The position numbers and the translations under genes are program-made. Under the pieces are notes generated by a model. That model saw nothing but the letters and a program-made list of their open reading frames with translations. It was not told the DNA's origin and did not search any database. Below, one piece after another: positions 25,901-34,513 of a stretch of DNA of 64,000 nt; the first letter of the stretch is position 1, and every line of letters begins with the position of its first letter. Source of the stretch: Nitrospiraceae bacterium (GTDB taxonomy: Bacteria; Nitrospirota; Nitrospiria; Nitrospirales; Nitrospiraceae); the NCBI GenBank assembly GCA_009692155.1, contig SHZW01000008.1:1-64000 (forward strand), written 5' to 3'.

Positions 25901-27502
25901 ATGCCCGATTCCAGTCTCCCGCCCGAGTCGCCCCGTCCGCAGCCGAACGAGAATCACCGCGTCGTCAAATCCGCCGGCGTGATCGGCCTGGCGACGTTTG
26001 CCAGCCGCATCCTCGGCTTCATCCGCGACATGGTGCTCGCACGTCTGTTCGGCGCGACGGCCGCGGCCGACGCCTTTTTCGTCGCGTACCGCATTCCGAA
26101 CCTCCTGCGCGAACTGTTCGCCGAAGGGTCAATGTCCTCGGCGTTCATTCCCGTCTTCACCGAATACCACACGCTCCGCGCCAAACAGGACGCCTGGGAA
26201 CTGGCGAGCGCCGTGTTCACGACGCTGCTCACGATCGTCACGGCGATCACGCTGCTCGGCATTCTGGCCGCGCCCTCCATTGTCTGGCTTCTCGCGCCCG
26301 GCTTCCATGGCCATCCCGACAAGCTGCTGATGACGACGCTGCTGACGCGGATCATGTTCCCGTACCTGCTCTTCATCAGCCTGGCGGCGCTCGCGATGGG
26401 CATTCTGAACTCGCTGCGCGCGTTTGCCGCGCCGGCGTTCTCGCCGGTTTTCTTCAATATTTTCATCATCGGGTGCGCGCTGTTCCTCTCGCCGGTGTTT
26501 CCGGAGCCGATCCTCGGCGTGGCGATCGGGGTCGTCGCCGGTGGCGCGGCGCAGTTTGCGATGCAGTTGCCGGGGCTGGCCATGCGCGACATGGTCTTCG
26601 GCTGGCGGTTTCAGCCGTGGCATCCCGGAGTGAAACGCATCGGCGCGCTGATGGTGCCGTCGCTGCTCGGCCTCTCGGTGACGCAGATCAACATCACGGT
26701 CAGCACCATTTTGGCCTCGTTCTTCGCCGGCGGGCCGACCTACCTGTTTTACGGGATGCGGCTCATTCAATTTCCTCTCGGCATCTTCGGCGTGGCGCTG
26801 GCGACGGCCATTCTGCCGACGCTCTCCGCGCAGGCCGCCCGTGGCGCGCTGGACGAGTTGCGCGGCACGCTGGCCTTCGGTCTGCGGATGATTCTGTTCA
26901 TCATTCTGCCCGCGATGCTGGGGCTGATTCTTCTTCGGCAGCCGATCGTGCACCTGTTTTTCGAGCACGGCTCGTTCACGGCGGCGGATACGATCGCGAC
27001 CGCCACGGCCGTCCTCTGCTACGCGGTCGGCCTCTGGGCCTTTGCGGGCGTGCGGATCATTGTGGCGGCGTTTTACTCGTTACAGGACACCGTCACACCG
27101 GCGCTGGTGGCGGCGATGGCCGTGCTGGCAAATCTTGCCTTCTCGATTGTGTTGATGGACCGGCTCGAGTCCGCCGGCCTGGCGCTGGCCACCGCGCTCG
27201 CGTCGATGCTGAATGTCGGCATTCTGGTCGTGGTGCTGAACCGGCGGTTGGGGGGCATGGATTGGCGCTCCGTCGGGCGATCCGCAATGCGCACGGTGCT
27301 GGCCACCGCGCCGCTCATCGTGGCCTGTGTCTGGGTTGCCGGCGCGGAAGTGTGGGCGCATGAGGGCGAGTGGATCGGCAAAACCGTCATGCTGGCGGTC
27401 GGCATCGGCCTGAGCGTCACGGGTTATGTGGGCGTCCATGCGCTGCTACGGTCGGAGGAGCTGGACGTGTGCTGGAATCTTATCAAAAGAAAGGTGGTGT
27501 AA
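25901..27502 (+). CDS. murJ: Lipid II flippase MurJ
   Basis: Moves lipid II across the inner membrane for peptidoglycan synthesis. 533 aa, about 14 membrane segments. Family signatures: SAGVIGLATFASRILGFIRDMVLARLFG, DAFFVAYRIPNLLRELFAEGSMSSAFIPVF, and the later ATAILPTLSAQAA. Start ATG 25901; TACAAT at 25887-25892 ends 8 nt before it, suggesting a leaderless message. ogt follows 6 nt after the stop. Confidence 0.94.
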   Translation: MPDSSLPPESPRPQPNENHRVVKSAGVIGLATFASRILGFIRDMVLARLFGATAAADAFFVAYRIPNLLRELFAEGSMSSAFIPVFTEYHTLRAKQDAWELASAVFTTLLTIVTAITLLGILAAPSIVWLLAPGFHGHPDKLLMTTLLTRIMFPYLLFISLAALAMGILNSLRAFAAPAFSPVFFNIFIIGCALFLSPVFPEPILGVAIGVVAGGAAQFAMQLPGLAMRDMVFGWRFQPWHPGVKRIGALMVPSLLGLSVTQINITVSTILASFFAGGPTYLFYGMRLIQFPLGIFGVALATAILPTLSAQAARGALDELRGTLAFGLRMILFIILPAMLGLILLRQPIVHLFFEHGSFTAADTIATATAVLCYAVGLWAFAGVRIIVAAFYSLQDTVTPALVAAMAVLANLAFSIVLMDRLESAGLALATALASMLNVGILVVVLNRRLGGMDWRSVGRSAMRTVLATAPLIVACVWVAGAEVWAHEGEWIGKTVMLAVGIGLSVTGYVGVHALLRSEELDVCWNLIKRKVV

Positions 27503-27508
27503 TAAGCG

Positions 27509-28036
27509 ATGACCACGAAGACTGTGTTTCGAACTCCGTGGGGGTGGATAGGGATCGCAGCGTCCGCACAAGGCGTCTGCGCCATCGTCCTGCCAAAGCC
27601 TTCGCGTCTGGAGGCCGAGCGGGCGTTGCGTGTGCAGGGCGTGTCTTCGAACGGACACCTGGCGCCCCCGGACAGGCTCCTGCGCGACGCGCAGACACAG
27701 GTGGCCGCCTACCTCGCGGGTAAACGGCACACGCTCGATTTTCCCATTGATCTGAGCGCCGGAACATCGTTCCAGCGCCGCGTCTGGCAGACTGCGTTGC
27801 GGATTCCCTACGGCCGCGCGCGATCCTACCAGTGGATTGCGTCAAAGGTCGGGGGAACGCGGCATGCACGGGCCGTGGGCAACGCGCTGGGAGCCAATCC
27901 CGTCCCGCTGATCGTGCCGTGCCACCGGGTCGTCGCCAAGGATGCCTCACTCGGAGGCTTCTCCGGCGGGCTCGTCGTCAAACGAAAGCTGCTCGATCTG
28001 GAAGGCACGCTGAAGCAACTCGGTCATAAAGTCTGA
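27509..28036 (+). CDS. ogt: Methylated-DNA-protein-cysteine methyltransferase
   Basis: Repairs O6-methylguanine by transfer to its own cysteine. 175 aa: SFQRRVWQTALRIPYGRARSYQWIA, HARAVGNALGANPVPLIVPCHRVV with the acceptor Cys in PCHR, and GGFSGGLVVKRKLLDLEG. The last codons (GHKV then TGA) are written by the first unit of a short-period repeat (GTCATAAAGTC), so the natural C-terminus may have been altered. Follows murJ by 6 nt. Confidence 0.92.
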   Translation: MTTKTVFRTPWGWIGIAASAQGVCAIVLPKPSRLEAERALRVQGVSSNGHLAPPDRLLRDAQTQVAAYLAGKRHTLDFPIDLSAGTSFQRRVWQTALRIPYGRARSYQWIASKVGGTRHARAVGNALGANPVPLIVPCHRVVAKDASLGGFSGGLVVKRKLLDLEGTLKQLGHKV

Positions 28037-28106
28037 ATGTCGAAAGTCATCAAGTCTCTGACTCCAAGACGTTCAGACTTTAAGACATTACGACTTTATG
28101 ACTAAA
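28022..28106. repeat. Short-period inverted repeat (AAAGTC type) overlapping the ogt stop and reaching the dtd start
   Basis: Units GTCATAAA, GTCTGAAT, GTCGAAA, GTCATCAA, GTC, then inverted GAC units to GACTTTATGAC. Perfect 11-bp stem TAAAGTCTGAA with TTCAGACTTTA, and outer GTCATAAAGTC with GACTTTATGAC. It begins inside the ogt coding end and finishes 3 nt before the dtd ATG. Confidence 0.78.
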
Positions 28107-28108
28107 GC

Positions 28109-28555
28109 ATGAAATCCGTCATTCAGCGCGTCACGCGCGCGTCGGTGGAAGTGGACGGCAAGATCGTCGGGCAGGTTCGCGCCGGGCTGGTGGTCTTGCT
28201 CGGCGTCGCCAAAGGTGATACCGAGACCGATCTCGCGTACCTCGTCGAGAAGATTCCGGCGCTCAGGATTTTCAGCGACGAGGCCGGCAAGATGAACCGC
28301 TCGCTGGCGGAGATCGGCGGCGGGGTGCTGGCCATTTCCCAATTCACGCTGTTGGGCGATACGCGCAAGGGCCGGCGGCCCGGGTTCGATCAGGCCGCCG
28401 ATCCGGCGACGGCCCAGCGCCTCTACGAGCAGTTCATCGAGCAACTGCGCCAGACCACGGATCTGACGGTCGAAACCGGCATCTTCGGCGCGCACATGAA
28501 GATCGATCTCGTGAACGATGGGCCGGTGACCTTCGTGCTGGACAGCCGAAACTAG
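28109..28555 (+). CDS. dtd: D-aminoacyl-tRNA deacylase
   Basis: Removes D-amino acids mischarged to tRNA. 148 aa, the normal length. Signatures: N-terminal [37 protein letters not shown] (SQFTL motif) and C-terminal [11 protein letters not shown] (GPxTF motif). Its TAG stop directly abuts the 126-bp MITE-like element. Confidence 0.95.
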   Translation: MKSVIQRVTRASVEVDGKIVGQVRAGLVVLLGVAKGDTETDLAYLVEKIPALRIFSDEAGKMNRSLAEIGGGVLAISQFTLLGDTRKGRRPGFDQAADPATAQRLYEQFIEQLRQTTDLTVETGIFGAHMKIDLVNDGPVTFVLDSRN

Positions 28556-28681
28556 CAGGATGTTGAAAAATGCCTCCATCTGCGTTCTCGCATCGCTCCC
28601 CTCCCTGCGACGTACCTAAAAACGTACGTCTCAGTCGTTTCGCTCGCTGCGGCCTTGCTGAAGACATTTTTGAACATCCTG
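28556..28681. mobile_element. 126-bp MITE-like palindromic element
   Basis: Bounded by 17-bp terminal inverted repeats CAGGATGTTGAAAAATG (28556-28572) and CATTTTTGAACATCCTG (28665-28681) with one mismatch, with an inner hairpin ACGTACC-TAAAAA-CGTACGT at about 28609-28629. No coding frame. I recall very similar palindromes scattered in Nitrospira-type genomes, but this is unverified. Only one copy is seen here. It abuts the dtd stop and could act as its terminator. Confidence 0.7.
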
Positions 28682-28779
28682 GGGATCGGAGCATTAGTGG
28701 CGGTAATAAGAACGGTGCTTGCTAGCAAGACCGGAGGCTGGCATACTTCGCCTACTGCCTTGTGATCTGAGGAGGGACC

Positions 28780-29343
28780 ATGGAAGCTCGGATCTCGGAG
28801 CACCATCCGTTGCGTCGGTTATTCGTCGCCCTGACCGAACGGCGCTTTCTCGAGACGCTGGGCTGGCTGGATCAGAACGTCACCGGGTATCTCTCCAATC
28901 TCCTCGTCGAATTCGCGCATACCGACCGGTTGTACAAGATCCGCAATCAGCGCGGCAAGCGTCTCGATACGGTCGTCGAGTTGCTGTACGAATCCGAAGT
29001 GCTGCTGGACGCGCCATCGCTGGATCGCGAGCAGGACGTCCACCGTCACATCGGCGACTTCACGTTGTTCATGGCCGGACTGTTTCCCGAATATCTCACG
29101 CGGCTCAAGTCTGCGAGCATGATCTACCACCAGGACTTTCTGGTGGATTACGTCAAAACCGGCAAGCGCTCCTACGGGATCGTCGCCCGGTGCGGAATCA
29201 GCTCGAGCGATCAGTCCCCGCTGTTCCGCAAGCTGTCCGACAACTTCGAACTCTGCGTCGCCGGGCTCGGCTTCGTCCGGGGCGATCTCGACCGTATGCA
29301 GGACCCCTCCTATCAAAAAGCCAAAGACATCCTTCTTAATTAA
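28780..29343 (+). CDS. Conserved protein of unknown function
   Basis: 187 aa, soluble, mostly helical (HHPLRRLFVALTERRFLETLGWLDQNVTGYLSNLLVEF; a late CGISSSDQSPLFRKLSDNFELC). GGAGGG lies just upstream of the ATG. I vaguely recall this as a conserved hypothetical in environmental genomes, with no known function. It ends in TAA, 6 nt before the next repeat. Confidence 0.72.
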   Translation: MEARISEHHPLRRLFVALTERRFLETLGWLDQNVTGYLSNLLVEFAHTDRLYKIRNQRGKRLDTVVELLYESEVLLDAPSLDREQDVHRHIGDFTLFMAGLFPEYLTRLKSASMIYHQDFLVDYVKTGKRSYGIVARCGISSSDQSPLFRKLSDNFELCVAGLGFVRGDLDRMQDPSYQKAKDILLN

Positions 29344-29348
29344 ATTCG

Positions 29349-29434
29349 AGCGAGTCAGAAAGTCTTCAAGTCCATCAAGTCAAAAAGTCTTGGGAGTGAC
29401 GACTTGAAGACTTTGGACTTTACGACTTTATGAC
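29349..29434. repeat. Short-period inverted repeat (AAAGTC type) reaching the next start codon
   Basis: Same family as 6808-6897. Perfect 14-bp stem AAAGTCTTCAAGTC (29359-29372) with GACTTGAAGACTTT (29401-29414), identical in sequence to the stem at 6832-6889. The last inverted unit, GACTTTATGACC, contains the ATG start codon (29430) of the peptidase gene. Confidence 0.8.
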
Positions 29435-30365
29435 CAGGCATCCCATCATCCTCGCGCACGGCGGGGCCGGCACCAGGCCCATGACCGGCGATCAGCGCGA
29501 GTGTCTGGCCAATGCGTTGCAAACGGGCTATCAGGCATTGAAACGCGGCGCCTCTGCGCTCGATGCCGTGGAGGCGACCATTCGTGCGTTGGAGGCCTCC
29601 GGGCTGTTCAACGCCGGGATCGGATCGAAACTGCAGCTCGACGGCGCGCGCCGCATGGATGCTTCCATCATGGAAGGACGAAGGTTGCGGGCCGGTGCCG
29701 TCGCGTCCATTCAAGGTATCAGCCACCCGATCACCGCCGCGCGGCTCGTCATGGAAGAAACCGCGCACGTCCTGCTGGTCGGTGAGCCGGCCACACGCTT
29801 CGCGCGACGGTTCAAGCTGAAGCGCCAGCCACCTCCAACCCATGCGCAGCGTGCCGCGTCTCGCGTTGAACATAAATCGCTGGGTCAATTAGAGTTGCAG
29901 GCCGCCAAGACCCTCGAGCTGTTTTCCACGCTCAAACACGCCGAGGTCTTCGGCCGGGAGACGGTCGGTGCCGTGGCGCTCGACAAGAGCGGTCACATCG
30001 CCGCAGGCGCGTCAACCGGCGGGATCGCGCTCATGCTTCCGGGACGCGTCGGCGATACCCCGTTGATCGGCTGCGGAGTCTATGCCGATGACGAAGCCGG
30101 TGCCGTGTCCATGACAGGTCTGGGAGAGAGCATCATCCGCATCGCGGTTGCCAAGGAAATTGCAGACCGGCTGGAGGCCGGCACGAGTCCTTCGGCAGCA
30201 GTCCGGACAGTGCTGCGCAAACTGATGTCTCGCGTGAAGGGCTCCGCCGGCGCGTTGGTGCTTGCGCCGGATGGCCGTTGGGCTATTCGGCACACGACGC
30301 CGCGCATGACTGCCGGTTATTGGGGCGGGACCGGTGAGCCGGTCGTAAAAGACCGATTCGCCTGA
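29430..30365 (+). CDS. Isoaspartyl peptidase / L-asparaginase (Ntn hydrolase)
   Basis: 311 aa precursor cut autocatalytically before Thr178 in GRETVGAVALDKSGHIAAGASTGG. N-terminal HGGAGTRPM, FNAGIGSKLQLDG and MDASIMEG are typical of the plant-type asparaginase/isoaspartyl peptidase family. Removes beta-aspartyl peptides or asparagine. The start codon falls inside the upstream repeat; no ribosome site is visible. Confidence 0.9.
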   Translation: MTRHPIILAHGGAGTRPMTGDQRECLANALQTGYQALKRGASALDAVEATIRALEASGLFNAGIGSKLQLDGARRMDASIMEGRRLRAGAVASIQGISHPITAARLVMEETAHVLLVGEPATRFARRFKLKRQPPPTHAQRAASRVEHKSLGQLELQAAKTLELFSTLKHAEVFGRETVGAVALDKSGHIAAGASTGGIALMLPGRVGDTPLIGCGVYADDEAGAVSMTGLGESIIRIAVAKEIADRLEAGTSPSAAVRTVLRKLMSRVKGSAGALVLAPDGRWAIRHTTPRMTAGYWGGTGEPVVKDRFA

Positions 30366-30368
30366 TGA

Positions 30369-30398
30369 TTGCGGAAGAATGGACGGTCACGGTACAGT
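30369..30398 (+). promoter_or_regulatory. Promoter for the glyoxalase-fold gene
   Basis: TTGCGG (30369-30374), 18-nt spacer, TACAGT (30393-30398). The -10 ends 6 nt before the ATG at 30405, so the transcript would be leaderless. Confidence 0.5.
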
Positions 30399-30404
30399 GA
30401 CTGC

Positions 30405-30839
30405 ATGAACAAGGCTTTATTCCACCTCGCTTTTCCAATAACCGATATCGAGTCCACGAAGAAGTTTTATGTGGATGGGCTCGGCTGCACGCTCGGCCGA
30501 GAAACGGACTCCGCGGTCATCCTGGGTCTGGCGGACCACCAGATCGTGGCGCATCTTGTGAAGGAATCAGGCCCGCCGCAGAAGGGCGTATACCCGCGAC
30601 ACTTTGGGCTGGTGTTCACCGCAGAGAAAGACTGGCAGGCGCTGGCGGATCGTGCAAAGGCAAAAGGATTAAAGTTTTACCAGGAACCGCGCAGACGCTA
30701 CGAAGGCAAGCCGACGGAGCATAAGACATTCTTTCTGGAAGATCCCTCCCACAACCTACTCGAATTCAAATACTACGCGCACGAATCGGCGATCTTTGGC
30801 GAGCAGGATTCCTCCGAAATCGGCGACGCCAAGGAATAG
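30405..30839 (+). CDS. Glyoxalase/VOC-superfamily protein
   Basis: 144 aa. Two babab modules: KALFHLAFPITDIESTKKFYVDGLGC... and HFGLVFTAEKDWQALADRAKAKGLKFY...KTFFLEDPSHNLLEFKYY. Candidate metal ligands are the His of FHLAF, the His of RHFGL and the Glu of LLEFKY. Reaction unknown; family members act as glyoxalases, dioxygenases or resistance proteins. Promoter position suggests a leaderless message. Confidence 0.82.
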   Translation: MNKALFHLAFPITDIESTKKFYVDGLGCTLGRETDSAVILGLADHQIVAHLVKESGPPQKGVYPRHFGLVFTAEKDWQALADRAKAKGLKFYQEPRRRYEGKPTEHKTFFLEDPSHNLLEFKYYAHESAIFGEQDSSEIGDAKE

Positions 30840-30859
30840 CTGCGTTGGCAGACTACCGG

Positions 30860-30938
30860 ATGGTTTATCTGGTTTGTTTTGTTTGTTTGGTTGCCCCGGA
30901 CGAACCAGGCAAACCAGATAAACTAAATAAACCCCTTA
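30860..30938. repeat. Short-period inverted repeat (AACCAGATA, about 9-nt units)
   Basis: Left GTTTATCTGGTTTG (30863-30876) pairs perfectly over 14 bp with CAAACCAGATAAAC (30910-30923), and inner GGTT/AACC units pair too. It lies between two convergent genes and its right end reaches the TonB-receptor stop at 30936. May act as a bidirectional terminator. Confidence 0.78.
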
Positions 30939-32965
30939 GTATTCAAACCGAATGCCCCCCATCACCAATAGCGGCGCGCCCAGTGTTTTGACCGGCCCGG
31001 TCTGCGTGGCGATGTAGAAGCGGTCGGTCAGGTTTTCCGCGTCGAGCGTCAGCCGCCAGTGCTTGCCCAGGTTTTCTGGAGCGAGGCATCCAGCACGACG
31101 AAGTCCGCGATCGGCTGCGTGTTGAGGTCGTCGGCGAATTGTTTGGAAAGATACCGTCCCATCACCGTCAATTGCACCGAGTCGAGGGAGCCGAGTGTCA
31201 GCCCCATCGTGATCTGGTGGCGGGAGACGTTCGGGACACGGAGTCCCTCACGCGTGACGTTACCCGGAAAGCTGGTGATGACGGCATCGGCATAGGCGTA
31301 CCCGAGTTTCAGCGACACCATTTCATGCGGCTGAGCCGTCAGTTCCGCATCGCCGCCGCGCGTGCGCGTGCGACCCACGTTGCGCCGCTGGGCGGCGACC
31401 GGACTCTCGGTGACAAAGAGGATCTGGTCCCTGACCTCGTCGTGATGGCCGGTCAGACGGAGAGTCAGCCGCCGGTCGGGGAGTAAGTCCGCCTCGAGCT
31501 TCGCGTCGCCGCCGATCAGCCGCTCCGGCGTCAGGTTCTCGTTCGCCAGGAATGTGAACCCGCTGGCGCTGAAGCTGCGGTACAGCTCGTTGAGCGTCGG
31601 CGCGCGAAACGCCCGGTAAAATGACGCGCCAATGCGCAGACGGTCGCTCACGGCGTACTGCGCGGCGAGTTTTGGATTGAGCGCCGTCTCCACATTGTCG
31701 CGCGGGATTCTGACGGCGCCGGTCACCGACTCGATCCGCCCGTCGAAATTCTTCCACCAGTCGGCGCGGAAGCTGGGCGTCAGCGTCAGCCGCTCGGTCG
31801 GCGCGGCAATCCACTCCACGAACGCGCCGCCGCCCACCTGCTTGCCTCGCGCCAGGCTTTGCCCGAGGTAGCCAGTGGGCGCAAACGTCTGATCCGCCGA
31901 TTGCCCGATGATCGCCCTCGCGTCCCCGCCTATGACGACGCGATGATTGGAATTGGCATGGATCGTCCATTGGAAGAGCCCGCCGAAGTCGTTGGAGGGA
32001 ATGGTCTGGATGCTGGCCAGGAATTCGCTTTGCCGGTTGAGCGGGGACGGGGTCACCTGCCCCGTCTGGTTACGGAAGGTCTGCCACTGGGCGAAGGTCT
32101 TCGCTTCCCAGCGGTCGCCGCGCCTGGTCTGGCCGGAGAGGCCGAGCGCGCCCGTGCCGATCGTGCGGGACGCCACATCCAGCGTCGTGCCGAACGTGCG
32201 ATCTTCGCTGAACAGGTTGCCGCTCCCAGTCAGCGTCGTCCAGGAGTCCAGCTCGGCCGTGACCGTGCCGTGAAAGTTGAGATGCCGTGAGTCGTCGGTG
32301 TGGTCCACGGGGCCGCGCTGATACTCGGGCACCGTGATGAAGCCGTTGGTATGAAACCACCGGCCTTCGAGCTGCACGCCGAGTTTGTCCGTGCCATAGC
32401 GGGCAGCGAGCGAATTGCTGTAGGTGCTCAAGTTGCCGGCGCGGCTCTCCGCCCGGACGCCGGCGCCAGTCGCGGGCCGCGCGGTGATCAGATGAATCAC
32501 GCCGCCCATCGCCCAGGTGCCGTAGAGGTTGGAGCCGCCGCCCGGCACGACCTCGATCCGCTCGATCGCGTTCGGCGCCGTGCCCCAGTTGATCCAGCCC
32601 CCGAATCCGTCGTTGAGCGGGATGCCGTCCAGCAGCACCAGCGCGCGTCGGCTGCCCAGCCCGCGCAGCGACACTGCCTGGGCGGTGGGATGGTTGTAGC
32701 GGCTGCTCAGATTGCTCGGCTGCACGTCCGGCACGTACCGCAGCAGGTCGTCCGTCTGGTATCCTTCGCGGAACGGCGTGCGCTCGATCTGCTCGCGGGT
32801 CAGCACCGTCACCGAGGAAGGGATGCTGGCGAGTGGCTCCGGCGACCTCGTGGCGGAGACGACAATTTCACGGAGAGCGGAGACATCCTCATCGGGCTCG
32901 TCGGCATCGGCAAGAGGAGGAGCGAGGAGCAAGCCGGCCAACAGCACAAGCGGCGCGCGGCTCAC
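30936..32965 (-). pseudogene. TonB-dependent outer-membrane receptor with 3' frameshift
   Basis: Start GTG 32965, overlapping the mtgA stop (GTGA). Signal peptide (APLVLLAGLLLAPPLADA), then a plug domain (REIVVSATRSPEPLASIPSSVTVLTREQIER) and a long beta-barrel. The frame stops at 31049 after LQKTWASTGG; inserting one base in the T4 run (31072-31075) gives NLGKHWRLTLDAENLTDRFYIAT...MGGIRFEY with a terminal aromatic, the normal C-terminal barrel strand, ending at TAA 30936. Without the last strand the barrel would assemble poorly. The ligand is probably a siderophore, vitamin or metal complex. Confidence 0.85.
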
Positions 32966-33780
32966 TTCGTCTCGCCGACCGGCCGCGGGCCGGTCGGGGC
33001 TCCGTTTTCTTTCGGCTGGCGCGGTATGATCCGCGTGCCGTCCTCGTTGCCGGTCAACGATTGCTTGCCCTGACGTTCGTTCATCAGACGCAGAATCTGC
33101 TGCTGGCGCACGGACAGGTAGCGCGTGACCTTGATCGGATCGTAGGCCCTGGGCGAGGGCAGCATGGCCGCCAGGAGCGCGGCTTCCTCCAGGGACAAGT
33201 CGGCCGCATGCTTGCCGAAATGGTGGCGCGCAGCGGCTTCGGCTCCATATACGCCCTTGCCCCATTCGACGACGTTCAGATACAGCTCCAGGATGCGTTT
33301 TTTGGTCAGGTGCCGCTCAAGCGCATCGGCGATCAGCGCTTCGTTGGCCTTGCGCAGCAGGGTCTTGCCCGACGATAGGTAGAGGTTCTTCGCCAATTGC
33401 TGCGTGATCGTGCTGCCGCCGCGCTGCAGTTTGCCTTCGGCGAGATCGTGCAATGCAGCTTCCTTGATCCCTTTCCAATCGAACCCCTCGTGAAAATAAA
33501 ACGAAGCGTCCTCGGAGATGATCACGGCGTGCTGCAGCTGAAGCGCGATCTCCGCCAGCGGCACCCACGCGCGGTCAGGCTCGGCATCCGGATTCTGCGC
33601 GCGCGCCTCCGCCAGCCGCGCTTCGATCAACGCCGTGGTCTTTGGATTGGCCGTCGCGAGACGCTGCACGTCCGGAAACGTCAGCCACCAGTACAGCGTG
33701 AGCCCGGCCGGAGGCAGGACCAGCAGCAGGACCGATCCCAGCACGACGCGGAGCAGGATACGACGGCCAGTTGACTTCAT
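32962..33780 (-). CDS. mtgA: Monofunctional peptidoglycan transglycosylase
   Basis: Polymerises lipid II glycan strands. 272 aa from ATG 33780: one N-terminal membrane helix (LLRVVLGSVLLLVLPPAGLTLYWW) and a GT51 domain with EDASFYFHEGFDW (catalytic Glu), RGGSTITQQLAKNLYL and RKANEALIADALERHLTKKRILELYLN. The stop overlaps the receptor start. Confidence 0.94.
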   Translation of the reverse strand: MKSTGRRILLRVVLGSVLLLVLPPAGLTLYWWLTFPDVQRLATANPKTTALIEARLAEARAQNPDAEPDRAWVPLAEIALQLQHAVIISEDASFYFHEGFDWKGIKEAALHDLAEGKLQRGGSTITQQLAKNLYLSSGKTLLRKANEALIADALERHLTKKRILELYLNVVEWGKGVYGAEAAARHHFGKHAADLSLEEAALLAAMLPSPRAYDPIKVTRYLSVRQQQILRLMNERQGKQSLTGNEDGTRIIPRQPKENGAPTGPRPVGETK

Positions 33781-33803
33781 GATAGGCCGATGATACAGCA
33801 AAA

Positions 33804-33839
33804 CGGACGTGAAACGTAAAACGTAAGGTGTGACGCGGG
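33804..33839. repeat. Short-period direct repeat (CGTAAAA/CGTGAAA, 7-nt units)
   Basis: Units CGTGAAA, CGTAAAA, CGTAAGG, TGTGACG in a row, same family as 34438-34508, ending at the base before the engB start codon. Only one arm is present, so it is a half-site. Confidence 0.55.
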
Positions 33840-34448
33840 ATGAAAATCCTCTCCGCTGAATTCGTGAAGAGCTGCGAACAACCGGACCAGTTTCCCAAAG
33901 ACCGGCTGCCCGCCGTTGCCTTCATTGGACGGTCCAACGTGGGGAAGTCGTCGCTGATCAATTCGCTGCTGCGCCGGAAGGGGCTCGCGCGGGTGAGCCG
34001 CACGCCGGGCAAGACGCAGATGATCAATGTCTTTCTCGTGACGACGGACGACCCGAAGGTGCGGCGCTTCTATGCAGTGGATTTGCCCGGCTACGGCTAC
34101 GCGAAAGTGGCCAAGACCGTCCGCGCCGGCTGGCAGCCGATGATCGAGTCCTATCTCACCGGCAGCGAGGGGCTGCGGGGCGTCATGCTGCTGGTCGATT
34201 CACGCGGGACGGAACGCCAGGATGCGGAGGCCGTCGGCTGGCTCGGCCGGAGCGGGCTTCCCATGCTGCTCGTGGCCACGAAGTCGGACAAACTCTCGCG
34301 GAGCGAGCGCGCCGCCAGCCTCTCGGCGCTTCGCGACGTCTTCGATCTTTCGGAAGATACCGATGTGGTGGCCTACTCGTCCGTGACGCACGAGGGGCGG
34401 GATGAATTGTGGCAGGCAATCAGGAAGATGGTAATGAGTGATGCGTAA
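33840..34448 (+). CDS. engB: Ribosome-biogenesis GTPase EngB (YsxC/YihA)
   Basis: Essential GTPase for large-subunit assembly. 202 aa. G1 GRSNVGKSS, G2 region with TPGKTQ, G3 DLPGYGYAKV, G4 TKSD, G5 YSSV, all intact. The last codons (SDA then TAA) are written by a short-period repeat (GTGATGCGTAA). Confidence 0.94.
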   Translation: MKILSAEFVKSCEQPDQFPKDRLPAVAFIGRSNVGKSSLINSLLRRKGLARVSRTPGKTQMINVFLVTTDDPKVRRFYAVDLPGYGYAKVAKTVRAGWQPMIESYLTGSEGLRGVMLLVDSRGTERQDAEAVGWLGRSGLPMLLVATKSDKLSRSERAASLSALRDVFDLSEDTDVVAYSSVTHEGRDELWQAIRKMVMSDA

Positions 34449-34508
34449 CGCGTGATGAGTTGGGGGAGAAAGATTCTTACTCGTGACGCATTACGGTTTA
34501 CGCATCAC
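34438..34508. repeat. Short-period inverted repeat (GTGATGCGTAA type) overlapping the engB stop
   Basis: Perfect 11-bp arms GTGATGCGTAA (34438-34448) and TTACGCATCAC (34498-34508), each followed inward by further 7-8 nt units (CGCGTGATGAG; CTCGTGACGCATTACGG). It contains the engB stop codon and ends 6 nt before the 3' end of the convergent foldase gene. Confidence 0.75.
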
Positions 34509-34513
34509 GGCCT

